Source: Undaria pinnatifida
Taxonomy: Eukaryota > Sar > Phaeophyceae > Laminariales > Alariaceae
Reading direction: 5' to 3'
Assembly: GCA_012845835.1 (NCBI GenBank)
Contig: JABAKD010000027.1
Span: forward strand, 11,528,487 to 11,592,486
Length of the DNA stretch: 64,000 nucleotides
The position numbers were made by a program, and so were the translations under genes. Below the pieces are notes generated by a model. The model saw only the letters and a list, made by a program, of their open reading frames with translations. It made no database searches and was not told the DNA's origin. Below, piece after piece: positions 54,870 to 64,000 of this stretch. The first letter of the stretch is position 1, and the number at the start of each line of letters is the position of its first letter.

Positions 54870-55110
54870 AAAAAATGAAGAATACACTTCAGCTATGAGA
54901 TCGGCCAAGAACGATTTTTTTCATCAAAACTCAGCTTTTGCAAGCTGCGTGTGATACTTCGATCGCGCGCGTTACAGAGTGCGTACCCTCGTGAAGGATA
55001 CCAGGTCGGTGAGCCCCCTGCTATAATAATGCCAGGGTCAACAGGACTTAAGACGCTCAGCCTTGTTCTGCGCATGGAACCTGTATAACCCGCTTTGAGG
55101 GGGACTAAAC
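54870..55110 (-). repeat. Family A repeat copy
   Basis: From CACTTCAGCTATGAGATCG through GCAAGCTGCGTGTGATACTT to CCCGCTTTGAGGGGGACTA. Confidence 0.55.
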
Positions 55111-55409
55111 CAGACACATTTATATAGACTGTATATACATACCTCGTATACTCTGTTGTACCCGTGGTGACCAAGGCTACCGTACGTAGTGCAGGGTCGC
55201 TTTTGGGGCCTAGCATTGCAGTGGCTAGTGATCACTCGCGCGAATGACCCCCCTGTTTGTTCCTTCCTATCATATTAGTGCGGTCTTAGTTGAGCTTTTG
55301 TGCAATTTTGATTTTCTGCTGTATGGATCCGTGCAATAAAATGGCCATTTACCAATAATACGCCGCGCCAAAAGAAAAGTGCTATTAATAAATGAAAAAC
55401 GTGTTTAAT

Positions 55410-55810
55410 AAAAATATTTCAAGGACGTCAGCCGTGAGTTCGGATTTCGGGTCAATAACATCTTTGCAAGCTGCGTTGTTGGTACTTGTAATATACTATA
55501 AAAATTAAAATACACTCCAGCTGTGAGATCGAAGATTTCGTCGAAACTCATATTTGCAAGCTGTGTGTGATACTCCGATCGCGCACTTGTAATATACTAT
55601 ATGAGTAAGTTTTAATTAGCAGGGGTCCTATTTCTTGTTCACTATAATGGTAAGTGTTGGTATTTCTACTTGTGGGGAATTTTGAGCTACGAGATCGAAC
55701 ATAACATCTATTTTATAAATTCATTACTGTAGTTTCCACTATACTTCTCTATCATATGTACCATATGGTAGGCGGTTTATTTTGTTTTTTCTTCCCCCCG
55801 GCTTTAATAT
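55410..55810 (-). repeat. Family E and family A copies, adjacent
   Basis: A family E end (AAGGACGTCAGCCGTGAGTT ... GCAAGCTGCGTTGTTGG) is followed by a family A end at 55500-55580 and the rest of E (TGGTAAGTGTTGGTATTT ... GGCTTTAATATCGGG). Family A has inserted into E. Confidence 0.5.
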
Positions 55811-56247
55811 CGGGAGAGTTTTCCGTAAGGTACACAGCAGCAGTCACTCGCGTTGGAGCGAGAGCGGCTCAGGCTCAACTTCGGTGCGGTGAAAGTGTGG
55901 GGTATGTATACCGGTCTTTGTCTGGTGCTAAATTTCGAATCGGCTTGTAAAGAGAAGTGGACGCAGACGTTCACTCTACCTTTGGGGATACTTACTTGCT
56001 GCGTACCAGGTACCAGGTTATAGACTACAACAACGAACGGCGACAGAAGATGGCCGCAGAACAACAACGAATGAATACGAGTGCCAAGCATTCTATATAA
56101 GTTAGTATCAGGAACACAGCAGTATTAGTACCTGCTGGCACATACATTATGCTGGCACAACATCAAATAGCGCCACGAGTACCTGGTACACAACAATGGA
56201 TGTATGTACACAGCAACATTATCATATCGCGTTCTAAAGCTATGTTA

Positions 56248-57083
56248 TTACATGGAACGAGTTCGTTGACTGGCTCTTGATGCTGAACACGGCCAGCGGA
56301 CGAGAACGCCAGGAGAGTTATTAGAAAAAACTGAACGAAAAAAAAACGTGTTTTTTTCAGGTTGTCTTCTTTTAAAGATTTTCCAAGGGCGTCGTTGACA
56401 ACAGCAGCGCGGCGGCAGCATCAGCAGCAGCAGCAGCAGCAGCGGCGGCGGCTGGCTGTGGTCTACCATGGAAAAGCTTCGGTCGCTTGCGCACAGCAGG
56501 ACGAAACGAACGGCTCGAGAGAAACCTGCTAAGAATGGAAAAATCCAATCAGGATCATGGCGGTGATGGTACATGGTTTACAGCATATATAGTCCAATAA
56601 TAATATAGTATAATATACTCCAGTATATTTTATAGAGCGCTATTATATAGCGCATTCGTCTGCTCACGTGAGGTGCATGTTTGTGTGGGCAGAGACCGAT
56701 GATGTATTTGACGGGGACACGAGAGCCTTGACTATACAAAGGCATGAGAACCCGTCAACTTGATCTAACAGAGGTGCGCTGCTACTACGGCACAAAGCAC
56801 CGCAATATACATGCACAATACGAAATCGAAGACTCAGACGTGCTCACTCACCTGTTGGCGCTGGCTTTTGGAAGGTGGGTATGTTTGGCCCGACCCCTCT
56901 GCCCCTGCTCCTCCTGCCGCTGTCTCCTCGACTGCTGCTTTGGCCTTCAACAAACAACCTCCCCATCGACGTTGATGCAAGCACCACTAGCGAGAACAGG
57001 GAAATCCATGCTTGCGATAGCAACACTCGGTGAACACGACGACGACGACGACGACGACTTGAGCAAGCAGGCGCCGTAGCCAT
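56248..57083 (-). CDS. Two-exon secreted or membrane-anchored small protein (169 aa predicted)
   Basis: Exon 1 (56852-57083): ATG, then MATAPACSSRRRRRRRVHR, a hydrophobic core AWISLFSLVVLASTS and a Ser/Arg/Gly stretch, ending at a strong donor CCAACAG|GTGAGT. Exon 2 (56248-56525) starts after an excellent acceptor, TTTTTCCATTCTTAGCAG, in the matching phase and ends at TAA 56248-56250. The 510-nt total is a multiple of three. The N-terminus looks like a signal peptide or signal anchor with a long Arg n-region. Exon 2 contains a CTG-coded Leu run followed by CCCQRRPWKIF, possibly a second membrane segment. No known family. An upstream in-frame ATG would add ~44 residues. Confidence 0.42.
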
Positions 57084-57839
57084 GGAAGGACGGGCGCGAG
57101 GTGTTGTTGGAGCTGCTCCTCCCCTCGCAGTTGCCGTCCGATGTCTTCCTTTCAACCAGCCGAACCAGCCGTTGCCTCTCTTCCCCGTGTTCGTTTTCGT
57201 ACTGTTATATGTCATCTTGATTACTATCTACGAGTAGTTAGTGTCGATAGTGCTGGTGTTACGTTGTGTGGTAGAAGACCACACACAGCAGCAGCAGGTG
57301 CCACACCAGCAGCGAATCAATCACCAACCCTTCACCTACAACAGCAGCGATATCGAGAAAATGTAACCGTAGCACCAATCAGCACAGGCAGACGCAGCAC
57401 CGGCACCAGCACCTGGTGCAAGCAGTATCTCCCTCTCAGGCGACAGAGGTTTTACTCTTGCGAATGCTTCGAAGTGCAAACCATGACCGAGAACAAAAAA
57501 AATGTCCGCGTCAAAGAGAGCTATGGCAACGTATATTCCTATTAGACGATGCACTGCAGATAGGTGTACGATGTACAAGTACGAACGAACGTGTCTGCGT
57601 GTGTGTGTTGTACGCTATACGAACGCCGTCGACGTTGGTTTAGGCCAGCCCCCTCCCTCTCCGTGAGTTGAGCTTTTGACGAAACAACAGCGAAAGAGGG
57701 CGAAGAACTGGAACAATTCGTGTGCCACAATAGGTCACAACGCCACCATTCCAGCACAGCACAGGCGGACTGCCGGTTAGTTGCATCGGTCCACGCATCG
57801 CGTCACGGCCATCATGTGTGATGCCTGGCGGTTATCGTA

Positions 57840-58187
57840 TCATTTTCTGTAGTAATTCGGTAATTCGTGTGCTGGTTGACTGAAAAGGGATTGGATTTTC
57901 TGCGGACTGCTATTCGTTTGTGTCGAGAACCTTCCGCAACGCTCAGACCCTTTCGTAATACCTGGTAATATTTTTGACAACCGAATTTTTTGTTTTATTT
58001 CGTAAAAATAGCTTTTCCTTTTTTTGTTGTATATTGTATCGTACATGTCTTTCCGTCCGACCTCGAGGGGTGCTTGCAGCGCTCGATAGGCGAGGACAGC
58101 CTGAACAGCAGTGGTGGGCTCTCTATCATACCCTTGTTTCTCTTCCACAGGTGTTCCGCCTGGTTGCTGTGTTGAATTCGCTCGCAC
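57840..58187 (-). other. Coding-like frame, unresolved
   Basis: Contains TTAVQAVLAYRALQAPLEVG and a Lys/Tyr-rich continuation. It has no ATG at its start (opens at GTG) and no partner exon that I can place. Confidence 0.2.
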
Positions 58188-58864
58188 AATGATGCATGGG
58201 ATCTCACCGTTTGTTCCAACCCTGAACAGCTACGAGCTTGCTCGCTCTCGTACACTTTTTATTTTAGGTCACTTTCATCGGGCTTCGGATATACAATACC
58301 TGGTACCTGGTGTTAATTTATCGACTATGTTCTAGTATTAATACAATAATCGCATGCTCTTTTTGTATAATACGACAATCATTCGTACTGGCACCAGGTA
58401 CTCTACACTAGGCATACAACTGCTGTACAAGTAGTCTAGAGTGGGAGCAGTACTGCTGTAGACTAGTAGTATAGTCGTCCATATATGGTACCGGTTGAGT
58501 AGTGTCGGTTTCGCCTGATAGAGCGCCTGCCTGATGGTGTGATCGCTTGGCCAGCTGATGGGAACAACCAGCAGTGGCAGTACATGAAGTACAGCAGTTT
58601 GTCGTATAGCGTTGTTATCGTCGCCGTTATATGGCTGGTGTTTCCGGTGCCACATGCAGGCACTCGTCTAGGCTACTTTCATTTTTTTAGTCCGAGGCGC
58701 GGGCCGAAATACTAACTGTTGTAGGTATTATATGCGTTGGAAAATACATGAATAACGCTGCTGCTGCAGAATACGTTCTGACGTCGCATTCTGTTTAGTT
58801 TTGCGTTCCGGCGTCCACTCCCGGCGTCAGCCGTCGGCCCTGTTACGTTCGTATATACATGTAA

Positions 58865-59110
58865 TAGATGTGTGTGTTGTCTTCACATCGAACCGTTTCC
58901 TTTCTACCCATCGACATCATCAGTACACCCATACTTGTAGTGTCCGTGCTGATCATTTTCATCCTAGAGAAAGATACAAATTCTGTGGATACAGCCTGTG
59001 AAACAGAGTAAACCAAACAGTCGCAATTCATCGAGAGGGAGGGCAAGTGAATCGCTAGCCTACCGGGTATGAGAACACAACAAACAAGCCAGAACGTGAA
59101 AACTAGAGCA
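58865..59110 (+). repeat. Repeat family D copy
   Basis: Matches 53995-54190 over the words GTGTGT.TTG.CTTCA, CATCAGTACACCCA, ATACAAATTCTGTGG and AGTCGCAATTCAT. Confidence 0.55.
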
Positions 59111-59509
59111 AACAAAAACAAACAAGAAAACAAAAACTTGCAAAAACAATACGAAAACGAAGGCATCACAGGGGGCTAGTATCACGACCAAACAGCAAAA
59201 TTTGAAATAATAATACGCTTCGACCGACCCTCCATTTCTAATTCCCGATGGTCTAGGAATCGCGTTGACTTAGCGGTTCGCGTCAGCGCGAAAACCTTGT
59301 GTGATACACATGTTAACGCACAAGACACTAAACTGAACTCGCATGTTCGCATGTCCGCGGCCGGTGTTATGGACTACAACGTACCGGTATAAACTCGGGT
59401 CCAATGTCTACCAACAAATTCACTTATTATATTATTATATTTTTTATTCATAGAACAACAGCAGCATCATCAAAAAGAACAGAATGGAATCAACGAAAAA
59501 CTTGTTTTA

Positions 59510-60030
59510 GAAAAATATTTTAAGGACGTCAGTCGTGTGTTCGACGAATTTTAGGTCAATACTCATCTTTGCAAGCTGCGTTGTTGGTGCTTGTATTATA
59601 CTATGTGGGTGAGTTTTTTCTTACTGGGAGGGGTCCTATTATTTTGTTTTGAAAAAAGTATGTATAGTCTACATAAATATTTCGTTTTTCTCCACTATAA
59701 TAGTCTATAGTGGTTGGTGTTGGTATTTAAAAAAAAAAGATTAAGGACGTCAGCCGTGAGTTCGACGAATTTCGGGTCAAGACTCATCTTTGCAAGCTGC
59801 GTTGTTGGTACTTATAACAAATACTAAAATGTGATGTTTCACCTAGCTCGAAATTCCCCACCTAAAGTATAAATACCAACACTTACCATTATAGTGGACA
59901 AAAGAGAAGACACCTCCCAATAAAAACTCACTCATATAGTATATTACGAGTACCAACAACGCAGCTTGCAGAGATGAGTTTTGACCTGAAATTTGTCGAA
60001 CTCACGGCTGACGTCATTGAAAATTGATTA
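59510..60030. repeat. Three family E ends, two minus and one plus, making an inverted pair
   Basis: Module copies at ~59510-59585 (-), 59745-59810 (-) and 59950-60020 (+). The inner pair faces each other around ~140 bases containing ACCTAGCTCGAAATTCCCCA, so it could form a fold-back. Flanking words GGGAGGGGTCCTATT and GTTGGTATTT are shared with 38.6, 55.6 and 61.7 kb. Confidence 0.55.
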
Positions 60031-60162
60031 TAAAACACTAGTCTGTGAGGGTGAGTTTTTTCAATGGGAGGGGTCCTATTATTTGGTTTTCAAAGAAATG
60101 ATGAGAATGTCGGAACAGCCTGGAGTTTGGCGGAACGGAAAAAAAATATCGGAGAACCGGGT

Positions 60163-60290
60163 AGTAAGGGGGGGGGGTGGTTCCAGGGGAAAGAATGATG
60201 GAAACATAGGAGAGTCTCAGCAGCATTAAGGGGGGGGGGTGGTTCCAGGGGAAAGAATGATGGAAACATAGGAGAGTCTCAGCAGCATCA
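60163..60290 (+). repeat. ~65-bp tandem duplication
   Basis: Two nearly identical units of a G run plus TGGTTCCAGGGGAAAGAATG to GAGAGTCTCAGCAGCAT, directly upstream of the recombinase relic. Confidence 0.85.
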
Positions 60291-60333
60291 GCATAGTACA
60301 GCAGCAGAACAGCAGCAGCGAGTATCGGACACG

Positions 60334-61303
60334 ATGGACGAGTGGGAGTTGGCGGATGAGCTGGCAGAGACCGTGGCCTACTGCTGCGCGGGAAGGAAGA
60401 AATAGGAGGTGACCAAATCGGGGAAGTTGATGGCGGTAAACTTCTACCACACGAGCATTGGGGGGGGGCTGTCACTGTTAACTGTTGCGGAATTAATTTA
60501 GATATCGAGGACGTTGGAGAAACGATTCAAAAGGGCGCTTGTGGAAGGGGAAAACCATGCGCGGGTGAGGAGGCCGCTGGTGTGGGAGATGATCAGAGTG
60601 ATGGAGGCGAGCATCGGTGAGTGGGGGATAGGGGGAGGATCGGGTGGATCGGACAGGCCGGGACGAATCAGATGTTGTTGAAGGCCACCGAGGAGCTGTT
60701 CGCGGAAGAAGGGAGGAATTTGCACGAGGGTTTGCTGCTTGAGGAGGGGAGATGTGGCCTTCTTCGAGAAAGGGTTGCAGTTGGGGGCCCGCAAAGAGGA
60801 AGGCAGCAGATACATACGATGAAGATACACTTAAAAGGAGAAAGGGGACGAGGAGAGAAAAGGCGGGGTAGCCGTGAGAACAACAGAACGGGCGGGAGGG
60901 GGGGGGGGAAAGAAACGTGGTGGACTTAGTGAATGGTGGAACTGGTCGAGTACTATGGGAGGACAGTTCCGGGGAGGTAGAACACCCCGCGGATGGCGTA
61001 CAGGAGCGGGGGAAGACGGAGGGTATGAGAGGGAAAGAGGCGTTTCGCTTAAGGAGCGGACTGGAGAGAGTGGAGAGGAAATGGAGGGGGAATGGGAGGG
61101 GGGTGGCGGGCGGGAAAGTGGTTCCGGAGGAATGCGCGCCGCACTCCGGAAGGATAAGGGGAGCGACGAGGCCAGCGGAGATGGGAGCACAGCGGCTGCC
61201 ATAGGCGGTCCAGAGAAAAGGGAAGTGGGCTTCGAAAGAATTTAGGGGGCACGTGAGGTCTACCATGGAATATCCCCTCTGGGTGTCCAGGGTTCTAGTA
61301 TGA
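60334..61303 (+). pseudogene. Decayed tyrosine recombinase (DIRS/Crypton-like element type)
   Basis: Ordered protein fragments on the plus strand: DEWELADELAETVAYCC and, after a TAG, SGKLMAVNFYHTSIG (60418-60462); RVRRPLVWEMIRVME (from ~60562); TEELFAEEGRNLHEG in a second frame; HSGRIRGATRPAEMGA (61142-61189) with the His-x-x-Arg motif of the tyrosine-recombinase active site; then after a TAG (61202) a KGKWASKEF-type stretch and MEYPLWVSRVLV to TGA at 61301. The order and spacing match eukaryotic tyrosine recombinases of DIRS/Crypton type. Where the catalytic Tyr is expected the sequence has His (61250-61252). Several stops and frameshifts make it non-functional. The open minus-strand frames over it are shadows. 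Confidence 0.65.
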
Positions 61304-61479
61304 AGGAAAGGAGCGTCTACTAGACAACCGGGGCAAGGGACGAGATGGGGTGGGGACAGGTAGAGTAATGGTAGGTGCAGGCATGGAACGCGGCTTCTGA
61401 ATGGGCTTCCGGTTGTTGAGGTTATCTGTCGGGGGTAGAGGGCAGGTCAGCCGCGTACAATAGCCGGAATCGGGAACGG

Positions 61480-61535
61480 GGGAGGGGGGGGGGGGAGGGG
61501 GGGGGGGAGGGGGGGGGGGGGAGGGAAACGGAACG
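61480..61535 (+). repeat. Poly-G tract with single A interruptions
   Basis: About 50 bases of G with isolated A; low complexity, possible quadruplex former. Confidence 0.9.
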
Positions 61536-61649
61536 AGGGAGAGCCGCCAGTTTCCACTCCCCCTCCGCCGGGGAGAACGCCATGATGATATAAATGAACA
61601 CGCATATTTTCGTGAAGAGGAGTCCAAATAACGAAATACTTGTTTTACA

Positions 61650-62100
61650 AAAATATTTCAAAGACGTTAGCCGTGAGTTCGACGAATTTCGGGTCAATAC
61701 TCATTTGTGCAAGCTGCGTTGTTGGTACTTGTACTATAATACTATGTGGGTGAGTTTTTCTTAATGGGAGGGGTCCTACTTTTTTTTTTTAAACAGTCTA
61801 TACCGGGTCCCGTAGACTAAATATATTTTGTTTTCTCCACTATACTGGTTGGTGTTGGTATTTTATGAAAATATTTTAAGGACGTCGTCTCAGCCGTGAC
61901 TTCGGCGAATTTCGGGTACCACCAGGTATATGTTTTTGTTTTTGCTCCACTATAATGGTTTGGTGTTGGTATTTTTTTTTACTGTAGGTGGGGAATTTCG
62001 AGCTAGATCTAACATCATATCTATTTTATAAATTTATTACTGTAGTATCCACTATACTGCTCTATCGTATGTATGGTGTGGGTGGTTTATTTTGATTTTT
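61650..62100 (-). repeat. Family E copy with internal tandem truncations
   Basis: Module at ~61655-61715, then GGGAGGGGTCCTA, two TTGGTGTTGGTATTT words, GAATTTCGAGCTAGATC and CACTATACTGCTCTATCGTA. Confidence 0.55.
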
Positions 62101-62479
62101 CTCCGGAAGGAGTACGAATACAGAGTACGTCGTATTACTAGTAGTGTTACTTATATCCAATCTGGTAATATTATTACACGGCATTCGACGATAAAAGTCG
62201 TCTACCCCAAGAAAAAAAAAACTCTTGGACACGAACCCACGGTCCCAAATTGATACGCTGTCACTCTAACATCATATTAAAAAAAAAAAAAACTTAGGCG
62301 GGGAATTTTGAACTAGATCTTTTATCTATCATGCGTGGTACTTGATATCTATTTTATGAGTTTATTTCTGTGGTTTCCTCTTGCTCTTACCGTATGTATG
62401 GTGGATACTTATTATTACAGTAGTACATTCGACGGGTTTCGTGTAGAACAGTGTCCGTGCGCAGAACAAGGCTGAACGT

Positions 62480-62665
62480 CTTATGCCTAATCCTGTTGAC
62501 CCTGGCGTCAGCAGGGGAGTCACTGACCTGTATCCTTCACTACGTAGCGTAATATATACACACCCATGCACCTCGTAACACGTGCGATCGAAGTACATAT
62601 CACACACAAATTGGACATGAGTTTCGACCTAAATCCTTTTTGGTCGATCTCACAGCTGCCGTGAA
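62480..62665 (+). repeat. Diverged family A copy
   Basis: CCTGTTGACCCTGGCG, GACCTGTATCCTTCA and the module GACATGAGTTTCGACC ... TCGATCTCACAGCTG. Confidence 0.5.
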
Positions 62666-62673
62666 CTTGGTGG

Positions 62674-62800
62674 GGCGGAGGATTAGGGTATCAACTAGCA
62701 ACAGGGTTCGGGCGATCCGGTTCAGGCGGTACCTCGATGAGGCGGAGAATTAGGGTGGCAACTAGCAACAGGATTCGGGCGATTCGATTCAGGCCGTACG
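62674..62800 (+). repeat. 59-64-bp tandem duplication
   Basis: Two units of GGCGGAGRATTAGGGT, AACTAGCAACAGG and TTCGGGCGAT. The following 150 bases are G+C-rich and open on both strands without a recognisable product. Confidence 0.6.
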
Positions 62801-63032
62801 CCTTCGGCAGAGGGTTGTCGGGTTTATCTGCGATCGGATTGTGCGTCACAAATTCGAGGATGACGAGAGGGCCGTGGCTGTCGCGTATGGTAAAGCCTCT
62901 TTCGTGACCAGGGAGGGGTGGATTCCCAGGGACGGTGAAAACCATTCGGCAAAAAGTTGAGAAGGGAGTTGGTATTGGGATAGGTCATGGTGGAGGAGGA
63001 CGCAGTGTAGAGATCAGGGAGGTTAACGTGGA

Positions 63033-63236
63033 CTATACCTCCAAGTTGTGCTCTAGGTGCGCATCGAGGTGCTCGAGCCGATGCGAGACAAGCACAACGA
63101 ACCAATCCACGTGGTACGCCGTTAGCAACGCAGCGAGCTGCTTACGCGTTTGGAATCGGGATGTCACTTGTCGCAACATCTTCGCCGTTTTCTCCCACCA
63201 GAACTCGCACCAGGGTAAGAGACCTGAGCAGCTCAC
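63033..63236 (-). other. Coding-like frame, unresolved
   Basis: Contains EFWWEKTAKMLRQVTSRFQT and LLTAYHVDWFVVLVSHRLE, ordinary protein composition ending at a TAG. It has no clear start. Possibly a transposon remnant. Confidence 0.22.
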
Positions 63237-63479
63237 GAGAAGTTACCAGCGGGACGCTCCGCTGAGTAGACAAATTCGGCCGTAGCATGCCACATGTTTG
63301 TCTGTCTGCGGACAGACGCGTGTGGGGGAAGCGCTCGTACGGACGGACCAGGTTAATACTTGCCGCACTTCTCGACAGGTACAAGAGTTCGTTATATTAC
63401 GCGATAGTGCAAGTTTACTAATAAACAGGCATGTTAAGTATGTAGAAGGTATAAGTACTGTAGTACTGCTTGTAATAAG

Positions 63480-63700
63480 TGAAGTGTGTGTGTGTGTGTG
63501 TGTTCTTCACATTAAACCGTTCTTCTACTCGTCGACATCCAGCACACCCAGTGTCCGTACTGATTCTTCACCCTAGAAAGATCAGCTCTGTGGTCACAAG
63601 CCACGACACAGAGATAATGCATCGTAATGCATTCGACAACGCAATGTCATGCCCTAGTACTGGGTACGACAGGCACAACATACATACGTCAGCAACAGAA
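63480..63700 (+). repeat. Repeat family D copy with (GT)n
   Basis: GTGTGTGTGT then TTCTTCACATTAAACCG, CCAGCACACCCAGTGTCCG and TCTGTGGTCACA. Confidence 0.55.
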
Positions 63701-63725
63701 ATACATTGGAAGAGAGAAATACGAA

Positions 63726-63742
63726 ATAAACAAAAACAAAAA

Positions 63743-63774
<32 letters not shown>

Positions 63775-63845
63775 AAGAAACAAAATAAGAAAACAAATAA
63801 AAACAAAGATAAAAATAAAACAAAAAATGAAACAAACAAAATGAA
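63726..63845 (+). repeat. A-rich low-complexity tract
   Basis: AAACAAAAAC repeats and a pure A run of about 35 bases. The poly-Phe and poly-Lys frames are artefacts. Confidence 0.9.
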
Positions 63846-64000
63846 GGGGAAATCGAAGAAACAACCCAACCGCAAAGGAGAGCCAAAGCTCGGAAAAAAA
63901 AACATAATAAAATGAAATAAAATAATACTCTGTATCATTTGCTTTTTTTAATTCCTCTAAAAAAGTACCAGGTATATAGAAAGATTTCACGTGTTTGTTT

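Noticed and set aside
60493-61266. 257-codon minus-strand frame rich in Pro and Ser
   Set aside because: It lies antisense to the tyrosine-recombinase relic; its Pro/Ser composition is the complement of the purine-rich plus strand.
63568-63990. 140-codon Phe-rich minus-strand frame
   Set aside because: Produced by an A-rich tract on the plus strand and a family D repeat.

Overview
This looks like nuclear DNA of an intron-rich, repeat-rich eukaryote. The evidence is GT-AG introns of about 0.5-3.6 kb, retrotransposons with LTRs and a tRNA primer site, a decayed Ty1/copia fragment, a decayed eukaryotic-type tyrosine-recombinase gene, MITE families and short TTAGGG arrays. No bacterial, organellar or viral gene organisation is visible. 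A marine stramenopile or similar alga is my best guess from the intron and transposon style. That is inference only, because there is no rRNA or clear species marker.

Layout. 1-9.3 kb: no gene I can support, one MITE-like copy and degenerate duplicated blocks. 9.3-26.9 kb (minus strand): the main gene. Ten exons join in one frame with consistent intron phases into at least 1,593 codons. They encode about nine membrane segments resembling the TRP-like (Flc/Pkd2-type) family, followed by a cytoplasmic tail of about 1,058 residues in one exon. Its introns hold MITEs, minisatellites, transposase-like fragments and a second, alternative copy of a membrane-segment exon. 27.3-28.6 kb: a head-to-head intergenic region with a CCAAT inverted repeat, short tandem repeats, a G-rich block and a triple CACGTG-type repeat. 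28.65-31.2 kb (plus strand): two Gln-rich hypothetical proteins.

31-64 kb: mostly repeats. Most notable is a family of miniature LTR retrotransposons (TRIM type) with ~84-bp LTRs and a primer-binding site matching tRNA-Ser. One tandem array (39.7-40.5 kb) contains a 53-nt copy of the 3' part of a mature tRNA-Ser, CCA included, between two LTRs. Another TRIM (34.7-36.1 kb) is split by a 1-kb TIR element that carries a plausible captured coding fragment. There are also a copia remnant (36.8-37.2 kb), a two-exon secreted or membrane-anchored protein gene on the minus strand (56.2-57.1 kb), a dead tyrosine recombinase (60.3-61.3 kb) and at least three dispersed repeat families, two of which share a ~55-bp module that can encode a conserved short peptide.

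Limits: all exon boundaries are read by eye from splice signals and phase agreement. No homology search was run, so family names rest on motif recognition. The true first exon of the large gene is not resolved.
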